Assembly (NCBI GenBank): GCA_944472155.2
Contig: OX235277.1
Span: 7,512,804 to 7,576,803, forward strand
Source: Trichobilharzia szidati
Taxonomy: Eukaryota > Platyhelminthes > Trematoda > Strigeidida > Schistosomatidae
Length of the DNA stretch: 64,000 nucleotides
Direction of reading: 5' to 3'
Under the pieces are notes generated by a model, which had not been told where the DNA came from, did no database searches, and was given only the letters and a program-made list of their open reading frames with translations. Position numbers and translations under genes: made by a program. Below, in pieces: positions 1-10,452 of this stretch (the stretch's first letter is position 1; each line of letters begins with the position of its first letter).

Positions 1-540
1 CTGAGTGTGTTACGTTACATTTGGTCGATATGCTGGGCTACTCACAAAAGTATAAAAATGGTTTGTAAAACGTTAGTTAGTTTACCGTAAACGATGTTTT
101 TAAGGAATAAAATCTGCTGGAGGCTCACCACAGCAGTTAGAATCCAGTGAAACATGCAGAGAAGTATTATTGATTCAGTAACTGGTGGATTTGTGATTCT
201 TTTCGGTCTGAAACCAGAATGACTGCAAACCTTACCTTTATGTGCAAACATTTATTTTCGTTTAAAATTGAACTCTTTAGGTATGAAATATATAAGTGTG
301 GTTTTTTGAGCACTGTTTATTAACTTAGGAGTCTATTGTCATTACCCAACGTTGCTTAACATTTGCAAGTATGTTAAAATTATTCTGCACATGAACGTAA
401 TAGCGATTTCTTTAGGCTTTAGGTAGCTGATGAGAAGGCGATGGATTAAATGATGGTACCGTCTTATCCTGTACAAACTGTTGTTATTGATTTATCGAAA
501 CAATAATTGTTCAGTTTGCCAGTGAAGTCAAGCTACTGAA
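1..540. other. Unassigned AT-rich sequence
   Basis: No convincing exon, RNA gene or recognisable repeat was seen here. The few open frames are short and show no family motif. It may be intron of the protocadherin-like gene whose later exons lie to the right, because that gene must have upstream exons outside or before this point. Confidence 0.4.
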
Positions 541-1040
541 GAAAAATGCTAAATCACATCACGCTGAAGAGAATAAAAGATATCTATAAAACACAAAATA
601 GTCGACCAAAGAATATTCTTTTCGATAAATTCCTCTTCCAGGCTCTACAGTTATGTATATGTTTATATACACAGAATATTCTAGATTGGTAGTGTGTGTC
701 TTTTAAATAATATCGATTTGTAAAGTAAGATCACGATCGAATTACAGTTCATTAAAGATGAATAAATTATAATCATAATAATAAAGATATAATAGCGAAT
801 AGAATATCAACTGAAATTAAGGAAATTCCACAAAAATTGAGCGTCATTCAAACCTGGATGGCCAATGTAAGGATAATGTCTGAACTAACTTCTTTTGGAC
901 GCATAAATTAGACTTCTTAGTATGGATCCCAAAAGCCTCTTAAGGCGAAATTGAGATTTGTTGGTATGCGACAAATGACTGTGAAAGCCTGGCTAGCATC
1001 AATCTTGTGTTTTGTATCCACTAGATGAGATAGAATAGTG
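541..1040 (-). mobile_element. PLE-C fragment, left arm of a fold-back
   Basis: This stretch is the reverse complement of the repeat at 18300-18740 and of 1274-1930. Read on the minus strand it ends with the 3' tail seen in the other PLE-C copies (a motif like TTTTGTGTTTTATAGAT). Upstream of that it carries remnants of the PLE C-terminal coding region: the equivalent frame at 18340 reads VIYHIP followed by LCIQK. It pairs with the plus-strand arm that starts at about 1041, giving a head-to-head inverted copy with both 3' ends outward. It is heavily mutated, with no intact frame. Confidence 0.6.
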
Positions 1041-1066
1041 CCTTAAGAGTTCGACTACTAAATATC

Positions 1067-1273
1067 GCTGAGGCTGATATAAGAATAAAACTTGGGCACT
1101 GTGGTAGAGTCTAATTCCATTATTTCGAGCACAATTTATTGCTCATAATCATATCAAGTTGATATGATTATGAGCAATAAATTGTGCTCGAAACGTCATC
1201 AGTAAATATTACTGTATAACACTGTGAGAATCTATCAAAATAAAATTTACCCATAATGGAATTGCTGAGGCTG
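1067..1273. mobile_element. Small PLE-A fold-back (terminal repeat only) with target-site duplication
   Basis: A 187-bp insertion (1077-1263) is flanked by the direct repeat GCTGAGGCTG at 1067-1076 and 1264-1273. Inside, two partial PLE-A terminal repeats face each other: 35-nt arms at 1123-1157 and 1159-1193 are complementary with a 1-nt spacer. The outer ends match the PLE-A 3' terminus (ACTTGGGCACTGTGGTAG on the left, its degenerate inverse on the right). No coding sequence remains. The duplication matches the uninterrupted PLE-C sequence at 18455, which supports insertion there. Confidence 0.75.
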
Positions 1274-1555
1274 TTGGGACGCATATCAAGAAGCCTAGTT
1301 AGTGCGTCCAAAAGAAGTTAGTTCAGTCATTATCATTATTTCGGCCATCCAGGTTTGAATGATCCTGAATTTTTGTGGAATTTCCCTAATTTCAGTTGAT
1401 ATTCTATTTGCTATTATATCTTTATTATTGTTATTATTATTATTGTTTAAGCATCTTTAATGAACTGTAACTCCATTGTGATCTTACTTTACAAATCGAT
1501 ATCATTTAAAAGACACTAATATTGTTATTAACTACTAATCTAGAATATTCTGTGT

Positions 1556-1796
1556 TTTTTTATTCCTCCACATTCCCAGTGGAACATAGGGCTCCAAGCT
1601 AGAGGCTTGAAGTTTCTGCAGCAGTTTTTATTTTACAGGGTGAGGTTGCTAGCCTCATGCCCAGCCTTCCCTCTTTATCAGCTTTTTTTATTACTAGATG
1701 AGCGAGGTAAAGGAGTGCGTTGGTCAGGGATCGAACCTCAGACCATGTCTATGGTCGGCAAGCGTCCTAACCGCTGTACCACCGACGCACTGAATA
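1556..1796 (-). repeat. tRNA-derived SINE (type 2)
   Basis: On the minus strand this begins with a tRNA-like head (GTGCGTCGGTGGTACAGCGG as A-box region, then a B-box-like GGTTCGATCCCT variant). It ends with a tail reading 'gaagccctatgttccactgggaat'. The same unit occurs at 31186-31420 and 39989-40235 on the plus strand and at 34180-34350 on the minus strand. Pol III transcription is expected for such a family, but this is inferred from the boxes only. Confidence 0.7.
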
Positions 1797-1975
1797 TTCT
1801 GTGCATATAAACATATACATAATTCCAAAGCCGGAAGAGGAATGTTTCGACAAGAACATTCTTTGCTCGACTATTTTGTGTTTTATAGATGTCTGAATGA
1901 ATATTTTTGCTATAATAAAGATACACTGGATGCAGAATTCCATCACCTGGAACAAGCTGGATTTAGGAAGAGTAA

Positions 1976-2516
1976 ATCATTTTTCGACCAGATAACAAGT
2001 CTACCTATCATCATCATCGAACAAAACATAGAAGGGAAATCAAATCTCTACCTCAACTTAGTGGACTTTGAAATGCTTTCAACAGCATCGACCGTGAAGT
2101 GGTTGGGAAACTGCTTCAACACTATGCAGCGATCCAAATCTTTATCAGCCCCATTCAACAGCTTTTGATGACACAACAGTCACATGTCAGCTGGTTAACA
2201 ACACCAAACTCAGAGAGGCCTCTGAAGGGCGTGAATACAGGAGAAGAAAAACGACGCCTTGCTACTGTCACCGATCATATTCCTAATTGTGATGAGCTGA
2301 ATTATGCCTGAGGTTGAGGGGAGCAAGGAGACAGGAATATGTTGGATCAATATGAAGAGAGGAGGTGGTCTGGATTCCACAGATGGTTTTTGCCTGATAT
2401 CACATAAATTGGAAGATTCATATTTGAAAACCAATTATTTGACAGAAGAAGCAGATGAGACGGAATTTCAGTTGACCATTAGGAAGACGGAGTTGATGAA
2501 GACAGCCAACTAGCAG
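1976..2516 (+). pseudogene. RTE-clade (SR2-like) reverse transcriptase fragment, decayed
   Basis: Conceptual translation in shifting frames gives the order of RTE reverse-transcriptase motifs seen intact at 13338-13982: a motif A remnant (LNLVDFEMLSTASTV for YLSFIDFEKAFDSVDR), a damaged motif B region, and a motif C remnant reading STDGFCLISHKLE instead of FADDLCLMSHKIE. It ends with QLTIRKTELMKTA, equivalent to QVNIDKTEVMKI. The catalytic aspartates are lost and several frameshifts are present, so this is a dead copy. It abuts an oppositely oriented RTE 3' end at 2529. Confidence 0.7.
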
Positions 2517-2528
2517 TCATTATTATTG

Positions 2529-3345
2529 TTATTATTGTTTCCTTTAATTCCTACAGGAACATAGGGATTCAGCCGTGCGTCTCCATTGCGTTTTGTTCTC
2601 TGCTAGTGACTTCACCTCGCTCCAAGTCTGCCCACACGTTTCCATCTCCTCTTCACATGACCTCCTTCAAGTCACCCTTGCACTGACGACCAACTCGACG
2701 CTTCCCTTTCGGGTTCCACTCGAGCGATGGCTTGTCTAGTGATGTCACTTGATGGTTTGTTTTCTCAGAGTATGGCCAATCAACCTCCATTTCTTCCTGC
2801 CTATTTGTTTCACAATCGATTCCTGGTTGGTTTGCTCATTGCCAGAGATCCCTGTTGCTGATCTTCTCAGGCCGGCCATCTGATCTTGAGTATTATTGAG
2901 CGAAGACAACTGTTAATGAAGGTCTGTAGTTTGTTTGAGATGCTCTTTATGACGCGCTGGCCAAGTCTCTGATCCATATAGCAAGCAGCACTGACTTCAC
3001 ATTGGAGTTGAAAATCCGGATCTTATTTTTGATGCTGAGTGCTGTTGACCTCCACACAGACTTGAGAGTAGTGAAAGCTTGTCTCGCTTTTCCGATTCTT
3101 GCTTTGATATCCTCGTCAGTTGTGCCTGTAGTTGAAACGATGCTTCTCTGGTAGGTTAAGAAGGTTGTTTCTTTCAGATTTCCCATATTCATTCTGATCG
3201 TTGTCTGTTGTTGTTGTTGGTGGCTGTTGGTGTTGTCCGGGAATCTTCATCACCTCGGTTTTCTTTATGTTCACCTGGAGTCCTATCTTTGATGCTTCTT
3301 CTGCCATTTTGTTACTTTTCACTTGCATATCTTCCAGTTTGTGTT
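2529..3345 (-). pseudogene. RTE-clade (SR2-like) element, 3' portion
   Basis: Minus-strand RTE copy running from the post-reverse-transcriptase region (QVNIKKTEVMKIPG at about 3240-3290) to the element's 3' end, which has an (ATT)n tract at about 2520-2535. Conserved pieces include INMGNLKETTFLTYQRSIVSTT and RIGKARQAFTTLKSVWRSTALSIKNKIRIFNSNVKSVLL (broken by stops and frameshifts). Near-identical sequence is found in plus orientation at 20425-21125 and 41035-41825. No functional frame remains. Confidence 0.75.
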
Positions 3346-3346
3346 T

Positions 3347-3990
3347 CTTCAGTCAGAACAGCAAGAGTCATAACTACAAAAACACCAATAAGTATGGACT
3401 ACAGAAATTTGAAAGAGATCACTTCTTTCACTGATTCTGGCAGCATGGTTTCGACTACACGCATTCAGCCCTAGTGAGGATTTCGAAACAGGCCTCGATT
3501 TGAGATGCGAATCAGGCACTCATCACTCTGGAATAATTAAAGAAGTTTTCTTCACGGTGTAGCATAAAGAGCAAAATCCAAATTTTCAGCACCAATTTAA
3601 AATTAAGTCAGTGATTCTGTATAGATCGGAAACTTGGTGCTCACCTCATGGAAAGTATTTCTGACAATCTACTGCAGACTTTTATCAGTATCTACCGTCG
3701 TTAGCTCTATACTGAATATCAGATGGTCAGCCAGAAGGAATTAACGACAAGAAACGTTCAAGCCGAATAAGCCAAGAAATAGAGATAGTAAGGCGAAACC
3801 ACGCAACAGTCCTAAATGGGAAATGATGGGTTGGACGTGTGGACACGCGTGAAATGGAGAATATCATCTGATGGAGAGATGAAAGCGTATGGGTAATCAT
3901 GGGCAATCAGCTGAAAAAGATTGCAGGTGACAGAATGAAACAGGGATATGCCGGTGAAGCTGCATAATAATAATAATAATAATAATATAA
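3347..3990 (+). pseudogene. RTE-clade element, 3' portion, strongly decayed
   Basis: Plus-strand RTE 3' fragment directly against the minus-strand copy ending at 3345. Recognisable pieces are DYRNLKEITSFTDSGSMVSTT, corresponding to NGRDLKEVTSFTYLG, then degenerate downstream sequence. It ends in an (AAT)n tract at about 3966-3986, the usual microsatellite-like tail of this family. Confidence 0.6.
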
Positions 3991-4479
3991 AACACATTAC
4001 TATTAGATAATGACTTAATAGCAACCTAATTTTAAGTCTCTTTATTAATAGCATAATAATTAATGTACATATGAAATCCTACGCAGAATTCCTAATGCAA
4101 CGGTTGACATGGTTGCAATCAAGCCTACACATTCACTAAGAGACGAAAATTGTTGATTATAACAATCCTGTGATGAAATTAGACAAAATAATTTAGTTTT
4201 CAGAATGTCATTAACAACTGTTAATTATCTAAATAGTAAATTAGATAGATCATAAATGATGACAGGGGAGATATGTTGTCTTGAGAGATTTTAAAGACAA
4301 ATGTATCCATGCAAGGCAAAGAATGAGGCTAAGTAAGCGTTTTAAACGACCATATGGATTTTATTTGACTCAATTTGTACCTTCCTCTTGAATGATTAAA
4401 CAGAGGTGTTTGTCCTCTGTTGAAATGTCGGCTCTCTGTAATGATCCTTTGACGATGTTGAGAACTGATCTTAAGTAAT
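3991..4479. other. Unassigned sequence
   Basis: No gene, exon or repeat family was recognised. The region is AT-rich with no long open frame on either strand. Confidence 0.4.
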
Positions 4480-4665
4480 TTGTCGAATGATCACCAGCGG
4501 TACATTCCAGGATGCATGTTTCCTCCCATTTGGCACCCTTTCTGTGAATCTAGCTGCATTATCCAGTCAGTGATTAATGGTGTTTCCCTTACCGTTGCTC
4601 GAACTCAGTACCCGTCGTTTCAAACACCAAAGCGTTGTTCACTAGACCAAATAGGTCCTAAGGAG
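4480..4665 (-). repeat. Sm-alpha-like tRNA-derived repeat with hammerhead remnant
   Basis: Read on the minus strand the unit starts with a tRNA-like head (ATTTGGTCTAGTGAACAACG and a B-box-like CTGAGTTCGAGCAACG). It continues to a hammerhead-like stretch in which GGAAAC is followed by GCATCCTGGAAT. This resembles the GAAAC...GTCCTGGATTCCAC part of the S. mansoni Sm-alpha ribozyme as I remember it. A second copy in plus orientation is at 5945-6130. The CUGAUGA half of the core is not preserved. Confidence 0.5.
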
Positions 4666-4670
4666 ACAAC

Positions 4671-5867
4671 ATACCAGTAGACGATACAAGTATAAAACTT
4701 GGACACTGTGGTGGGGTATAAATCCATTATGGATAAGAATTTATTTTGATAAATCACACAGTGGTTGTTATACAGTAGTATTAACTGATGACCATGGTTC
4801 GAGCACAAACTATTGCCACTCATAATCATATCAAGTCACTCACACAACTTTATTTCTTTCATTAATATACATGTGTGGAATCGATTAGATATTGGACCTA
4901 AATAACGAAATAAAACAGATAGAAGAAGCGTTGGTGTTGAACAACTATCCTATAAAATTCATTAAGAATATCAGTAAAGGCCAAAAACAAAATAAAAATA
5001 ATTGTTTAACTAGTAGTATTAACATAAATAAGAGAGAATTTAAGTCTTCTACTGTTATACCATATAAGAAGGGGACATCTGAGGCCCTATGTAGGATTCT
5101 CAATAAAGCAGGAATTAGGGTGGCATTCAAACCTACAAACTCACTCAGAGACAAACTTTGTAGGTTGAAGGACCCGGTTGACCCAATTAAACAAAATAAT
5201 ATAATTTACAAAATACCCTGCAATGACTGTGAGTTAAGTCAACTACATAGGTCAAACCAGTAGATCAGGGGGGGTAGTAAGATTATCAGAACATAAGAAT
5301 TTAGCCAAGGTTAGAATGGTTTACCCCAAGAAGATAAGTAATTTAGAAAAAAGCTCAGCTACTGCACTTCACGCATTAACAAACAACCACACAATAGAGT
5401 GGAAGAGGGTTAAAATTCTAAAAGGTAATTTAGGTATGTGGAGAGATTGATTGATTACTGAATCCTGGTTCATTGAATCTACACCCAACACATGCAACAG
5501 ACATGACTCAATGCAAATACCAGAAATATGGAAGATATTATTACCACCAGTCAGTCAAATCAGAGGAGGATAATAAATAATCTCAGAATTCTATTTCAAT
5601 TCAATTCAAGCACATCACAACATTCTAACACTCATATTATTATTTCTGAATGCACATTATCCCATATTGATTTTTATTCAAATGTCTTAACATCAATTCC
5701 ACACATGTATATAAATGAAGGAAAAAAAGTTGTGTGAGTAACTTCATATTATAATGAGTGGCAATAGTTTGTGCTCGAAAGGTGGTCATTAGTTAATATT
5801 ACTGTATAACAACACTGTGTGATATATCAAAATGAAATCTTATCCATTATGGAGTTATACCAGTAGA
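4671..5867 (+). mobile_element. PLE-A subfamily copy, 5'-truncated fold-back with target-site duplication
   Basis: Flanked by the direct repeat ATACCAGTAGA (4671-4681 and 5857-5867). The left part (about 4690-4885) is the terminal repeat in minus orientation. The right part is plus-strand sequence encoding the end of the PLE protein, then a plus-strand terminal repeat (about 5700-5856). The coding part reads EALVLNNYPIKF, TVIPYKKGTSEALCRILNKAGI and IIYKIPCNDC before a frameshift near 5235, then TSRSGG, LSEHKNLAK and FIESTPNTCNRHDS in other frames. The IPCNDC and EHKNLAK blocks belong to the GIY-YIG endonuclease. The reverse transcriptase is missing, so it cannot be autonomous. Confidence 0.8.
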
Positions 5868-5944
5868 TGCCAAACACTTCGATACAATCAGTCAATGGGG
5901 AAATCGAAACTGAATGAATCAATAACTGATGCCTGTTAGAGAAG

Positions 5945-6130
5945 GGGTTTCTCTCGTGGCCCAAGTGGTCTAGTTGAAAACGCGTTTGCGCTTGAAATGG
6001 GAAGTACTTGTTTTGAGTCGTAGTGGGAACACGATTAATCGCTGACTGGAGAATGCAGGTAGGATGAAATTCGCATCCTGGATTCCACTGCTAGTCACCA
6101 TCCACTAGACTACATGAATTGCAGATAAAG
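5945..6130 (+). repeat. Sm-alpha-like tRNA-derived repeat with hammerhead remnant
   Basis: The tRNA-like head reads TGGCCCAAGTGGTCTAGTTG, with a B-box-like TGTTTTGAGTCGT at about 6011. After it comes CTGACTGGAGAATGCAGG and then GGATGAAATTCGCATCCTGG followed by ATTCCACTGCTAG. The last part closely resembles the substrate/stem I side of the Sm-alpha hammerhead (recalled, not searched). The CUGAUGA box is disrupted (CTGACTGGAGA), so cleavage activity is unlikely in this copy. Confidence 0.55.
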
Positions 6131-7310
6131 ATTAATCAACCAATCTTAGTTCATAAAATCAACAACCAACTCATGTTTTAAGAATGATCTGAGATATATG
6201 GAAGATCCCAACGAACGCCTCCTTCAGAATAATCTACAAACCTGTCAAAATCAATACGTTTTCGTCTTCCTTGCATTACTGAAGCTTTAGGCAGAGTGAG
6301 AGAGAGTATCACTTTTCACTGGATTCCACTTTTATATCTCATTATGATTTATTTGAGAATACAAAGTTCACTATATTATATAACATACAAAAATCGACAA
6401 AAGAGAGTATTACATACTAGAGTGACAGAGAAAAGATAAAAGCGGCTGAAATAACTTTATCAGTGACAATAAATAATCACTGTAAGCAAAGACAGTCAAT
6501 TTTTATGCAATGAAACTAGCTAACTTGTTTAAAATTATTTTATCGCCAATGTACAAAATAATTATTTCCGTTTATCGAAACCCGTAACTTTAGGTTGAAA
6601 ATGTTTCCTCTGAATTTGGTGGGTAGACAGATAAATTTTTCAATGTTGTATTGATCTCTATAAGGAGAAACTATCTCATCCACTTAGCCTTCATTTTTCT
6701 GCAAATTGAAACGTTTATACTACTTATTTTAGTAGAACATGAGGCATTTTGATAATTTCCTGTTTAACTGACTCGTTGAGACTTGAGTTCATTGGATATG
6801 TAGAAAGCTTGATGAATCAAATTGTATAGACGCTTAAAATGATTAGCATTGTTGAGTACAATTCTGGTGATTTAGAATAAGAAAGCTGCTGAGTGACATC
6901 ATGCTCCATCCAGGCCCTCAAGTGGAACATGAAGGGAAATGACAAGTTGAGTGCGAGTCCGACTACGATATGGATGAGGTCGTTTGAGAAGAAGATGAGA
7001 TCTTATGAGAAATCATGGAGAAAGATCAAATGGACTTCAGAGAAAAGGGTGAGATGTAGAATTCCTGTTCCCCCTGAAACCTAAGGGAACAATCTTAAGT
7101 TAGATTTTTTCGCCGAATTTTCTGATAAGTATTTTCTCTGTAGTATTCAAAAGTACGGGTAATTTCAAAGGATTCTTACCAAAATCAGCTTGTAGAACAT
7201 CCTTTAATACGACCTGACTGATGCTGCACACAAACGAATCCAACATGGATCAAGGTAATAGATAATATTCGATAGTTTAAAACTTTTTTATGTCCCAGTG
7301 GTGAATTATT
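6131..7310. other. Unassigned sequence
   Basis: About 1.2 kb without a recognised gene or repeat. A 63-codon open frame at 6893-7084 (+) is lysine- and arginine-rich but shows no family motif and no splice-site support, so it is not called as a gene. Confidence 0.4.
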
Positions 7311-7314
7311 ATTA

Positions 7315-8200
7315 TTGGTCTCGTTGTTTTGTGTTCCTAGTGGAATGTAGGGCTTCAACAACAAATCTCCACTTTGTTCTATTTCCCGCTGTCCACTTCA
7401 GCTGACCACAAGATTGTCTGTAATCTCTCCTCTCCTCCTTACACGATCTCCTCCATGTCATCCTCAAACTCACGGCCAACTGGTCATTCGATGGTCTCCT
7501 CAGAGTGTGTCCAATCCATTACAATTTTTTCTGTTGATATGAGTTTGCAACCTGTTGAAAATCCTTTTCGTGACACGCAGTGCAACATTTTGACCCGTAT
7601 ACAAGAATTGACTGACTTCATATGTGTGGTGGAAATCCCAATCCTTTTCTCTTCGTTGAGGTTGTGCAGAAGATTTCCAAACTGGTTTCAGGTTGACGAA
7701 AGAGTATCTTGCCTCCCAGATCCTCTCTGTATGGCTTTGACATCTTCATTCATTTTGTCTGCCTGTGGTTAAAACCATGGTTCCTGGATAAGTGAATGAA
7801 GTAACGTTGATGGTGACTGAAGCCGAATGTTGATGCTGTTGGTTGATACTCTTCAGTACCACTATCTTCCTTATGTCCCCCTGCAGTCCCGTCCTCGGAA
7901 CTTCTTCAGACTGTTTTTGGTTTTCTCATGCAAGTCTTCGAGTCTGTGTGACACTAGACCGTAATACCACCGTAATATAGGTCTTGTAGAGTCTCCATAT
8001 CTGTCCAACGTATTCCTGTCTTCCCGCTCCCCACACACTGTCTTCCACATAATCCGGCCCACCAAAATTAAGAATATCCTAGGTGATACTAGGAAGCAGC
8101 CCTGCCTGACTTTTGTCTTTGCTTCAATGGCTTCTGCACTCAGTTTTCCGTTGTGAACCACTTAACACATAAGAATGCCATATGACTGTTGAATGAGGTT
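7315..8200 (-). pseudogene. RTE-clade (SR2-like) element, 3' half, decayed
   Basis: Minus-strand copy. From high to low coordinates it runs from reverse-transcriptase motif B (VRQGCFLVSPRIFLILVGRIMWKTVCGEREDRNTLDR near 8110-7990; the family consensus is VRQGCLLSPMIFLIVMDWMM) through the region before motif C to the 3' end. The tail is 'gaagccctacattccactaggaacac' on the minus strand near 7350-7330. Stops and frameshifts interrupt it throughout. Confidence 0.7.
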
Positions 8201-8342
8201 GATAAGATGTTGAAATATGTTTTAGATATGGTGAATTGTCAAATTTTTTCCAACTTGGTGGTGAACTTGATGGACAGAAACAAAACGTCATTGCTTCACC
8301 TCAGATTCAAAGAAAATCTTGACCTTTGTCACCCTGACTGGC

Positions 8343-8395
8343 TACTTTGATTGAACACTAAGTAGTGTCATGCATCTAGTGTCCAATCAAAGTAT
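8343..8395. repeat. Short imperfect hairpin
   Basis: TACTTTGATTGAACACTA at about 8343 is complementary, with one mismatch, to TAGTGTCCAATCAAAGTA ending at 8395, with a loop of about 16 nt. No flanking family sequence was recognised. Confidence 0.55.
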
Positions 8396-8419
8396 CTAAT
8401 TAACTCCCACAGAGGAGAT

Positions 8420-8565
8420 CAACCACAAGCCCGAAATGCTCAGTGGTAACATCTCTGGCTGTAGGCAGCACTAGGTGACACGAGTCCCTGCAAGATTACT
8501 GATACACTCCTTGCACGAAAGCTAGTTGCCACGAGGCTTCCTTTTGCCGACTGCCTCCTACCATC
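8420..8565 (+). repeat. tRNA-derived SINE (type 3)
   Basis: The tRNA-like head has GAAATGCTCAGTGGTAACAT as the A-box region and GTGACACGAGTCCCTG as a B-box-like block. The downstream part (TTGCACGAAAGCTAGTTGCC) resembles the body of the unit at 24490-24680, minus strand (TATGCACGAAACCTGAGTTC). Only a handful of copies exist in the window, so the family assignment is tentative. Confidence 0.5.
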
Positions 8566-8689
8566 TAACTGATTGGATGTGTTAAAATCTACCACAACTT
8601 AAACCAAAGCTTTTGTTACTTTATATTTCAAGGGTCATTTCGTAGGGATGTGAATGGATTCAGGTATAATCTCGAATCGATACCAACTA

Positions 8690-8915
8690 GAGAACCACTG
8701 AAAACCAGATAAGAATGGAAAGTCTATTCATAATTTGTGGCTCTTCAGCAGTGTCCACTTATCACTCAATCACAGAATGAAGCCAGGATCTTCAGGTTAG
8801 GATGCGAGCCCATTGGTCATTCAGCCATTGAGACAGAATGTGATAGCCTATCAATTCGTGATTTTTAGTGTCACCGCCAGCCGATATCATAGGCGCGTAT
8901 TTGTACTCACACCCG
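8690..8915 (-). repeat. Hammerhead-type tRNA-derived SINE (type 1), degenerate
   Basis: On the minus strand the order of blocks matches the clearer copy at 22400-22716: GGCTGAATGACC (A-box region), a degenerate B-box, then CACTGCTGAAGAG at the position of the hammerhead core. The tail resembles CAGTGGTTCTCTAGTTGGTATCG. The core is mutated, so it is probably inactive. Confidence 0.55.
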
Positions 8916-9088
8916 ACCTAGTGAACCCCACTGGTCACTACGTCTCATAACCTTCCTGATGACTCCACTAACAGACTTGAAACCATTAAATCCCCAGAAA
9001 CTGACATTCAAAAATCAATCAGATGCTCACTAGTGACTGGGAATGGGGCAAAAATATGATGACCAGCTAGGTACCCCAGGTTCCAACG

Positions 9089-10060
9089 CTTACAACATTA
9101 TTGATATAAGTATAAAACATGGGCACTGTGGTAGAGCATAACTTCATTATGGAGATTTTATTTTGATAAATCTCGCAGTGTTACACAGTAATATTAACTG
9201 ATGACCACGTTTCGAGCACAAACTATTGCCACTCATAATCATATCAAGTCACTCACACAACTTTTTTCCTTCATTTATATACATGTGTGGAATTGATGAT
9301 TAGACATTTGAATAAAAAATCAATATCGGATAATGTACATTCAGAAATAAAAATATGAGTGCTATTGATCAAATACAATCAGATGGGAAATAAGATGAGT
9401 GTTTTTATAGCCATAATAAGTTACTTCTTAGAATGTTGTGATGTGCTTGAATTGAAATAGAATTTTGAGATTATTTATTATCCTCTTCTGATTTGACTGA
9501 CTGGTGGTAATAATATCTTCCATATTTCTGGTATTTACATTGAGTCATTTCTGTTGCATGCGCTGTGTTGGGTGTAGACTCAATGAACCAGGTAGGATTC
9601 CGTCATCAACCTCTCTCCCCACCTACCTAGATTACTTCTTAAATACTTAACTCTATCCCACCCTATTGTGCGGTTGTGTGTTAATGCATGCAGTGCTATT
9701 GCTGATTTCCTTTTTCTAAATTACTCATCTTCTCGGGATCAACCATTCTTCCCTTAGCTAAATTCTTGTGTTCTGACAATCTGACTATCCCTGACCTACT
9801 TGTTTGACCCATGTAGTTGACTTAACTCACAGTCATTGCAGGGTCTTTTGTAAATTATATTATTTTGTTTAATTGGGTCAACCGGGTCCTTTTACTTACG
9901 GGGCTTGTCCTACCTGGTTGAGTTTGCAGGTTTGAATGCCACCCTAATTCCTTCTTTATTAAGAATCCTACCATGTAGGGTCGCAGATGTTCCCTCCTTA
10001 TATGGTATAACAGTGGATGATTTATATTCTCTCTTATTTATGTTATCATTACTTACAACA
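9089..10060 (-). mobile_element. PLE-A subfamily copy, 5'-truncated
   Basis: Minus-strand PLE: the terminal repeat is at about 9105-9300 (ACATGGGCACTGTGGTAG at the outer end), then 3' untranslated sequence and the inverse of the endonuclease coding region up to about 10050. The minus-strand translation contains, in broken frames, LAKGRMVDPEKM, the ITVNDCE cysteine region, and HPLLYHIRREHLRPYMVGFLIKKELG-like pieces corresponding to IPYKEGTSEALRRILNKAGI. A 9-bp direct repeat CTTACAACA at 9089-9097 and 10052-10060 may be the target-site duplication. No reverse transcriptase is left. Confidence 0.75.
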
Positions 10061-10452
10061 CTAGCCAACGGCCGAGCTATATACTGCCAGTTGGCAGAAG
10101 TTAAAATTCATGACCAATAGGATTCTGTCCTGATGGTTTAAAGATCTAACCTGACATCCCTGGCCTCGATTTCTGTCGGTTTTATGTGTGCATACTAACC
10201 AAGATTACCGAACTAGGACGAAACAGCTATCTAGTACTTTCAAGTTTTCCATATCATTTATCCCAGTCTGTGATAGGTCTTTATTTTAAAAAAACATCCA
10301 CAAAATATCTCTGATGTATGTCGAACAATTACACTCTGCTCCCTAACCATGAGTCGCATTCATAAATGGCCTCAGTGTTTGACCAGACTCTTCACCAAAT
10401 TTACTTTATGTTTTTATTGGTATTTAGCGAAATGTTGAATAACTCATGTAAC
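10061..10452. other. Unassigned sequence
   Basis: Mostly unrecognised. About 10085-10140 (GAAGTTAAAATTCATGACC) resembles the 5' part of the type 1 SINE at 22485, so a short SINE relic is possible. No exon was seen. Confidence 0.35.

Larger units (their letters stand above)
1041..1935 (+). mobile_element. PLE-C fragment, right arm of a fold-back
   Basis: Plus-strand copy of the same repeat as 541-1040, beginning with sequence shared with 18425 (GCTGAGGCTGTTGG) and ending near 1930 with the tail TTTTATAGATGTCTGAATG, which is nearly the same at 18690. It is interrupted by two later insertions: a small PLE-A piece at 1077-1263 and a tRNA-derived SINE at about 1556-1796. The nesting shows that the PLE-C fold-back is the oldest layer. 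No open frame survives. Confidence 0.6.

Noticed and set aside
7374..7772. 132-codon plus-strand frame as a gene
   Set aside because: It is antisense to a minus-strand RTE copy whose conserved blocks are readable on the other strand.
9185..9215. CTGATGA on the plus strand of PLE terminal repeats as a hammerhead box
   Set aside because: No GAAA box follows at a workable distance on that strand; the GAAAC/GTC part is on the other strand.
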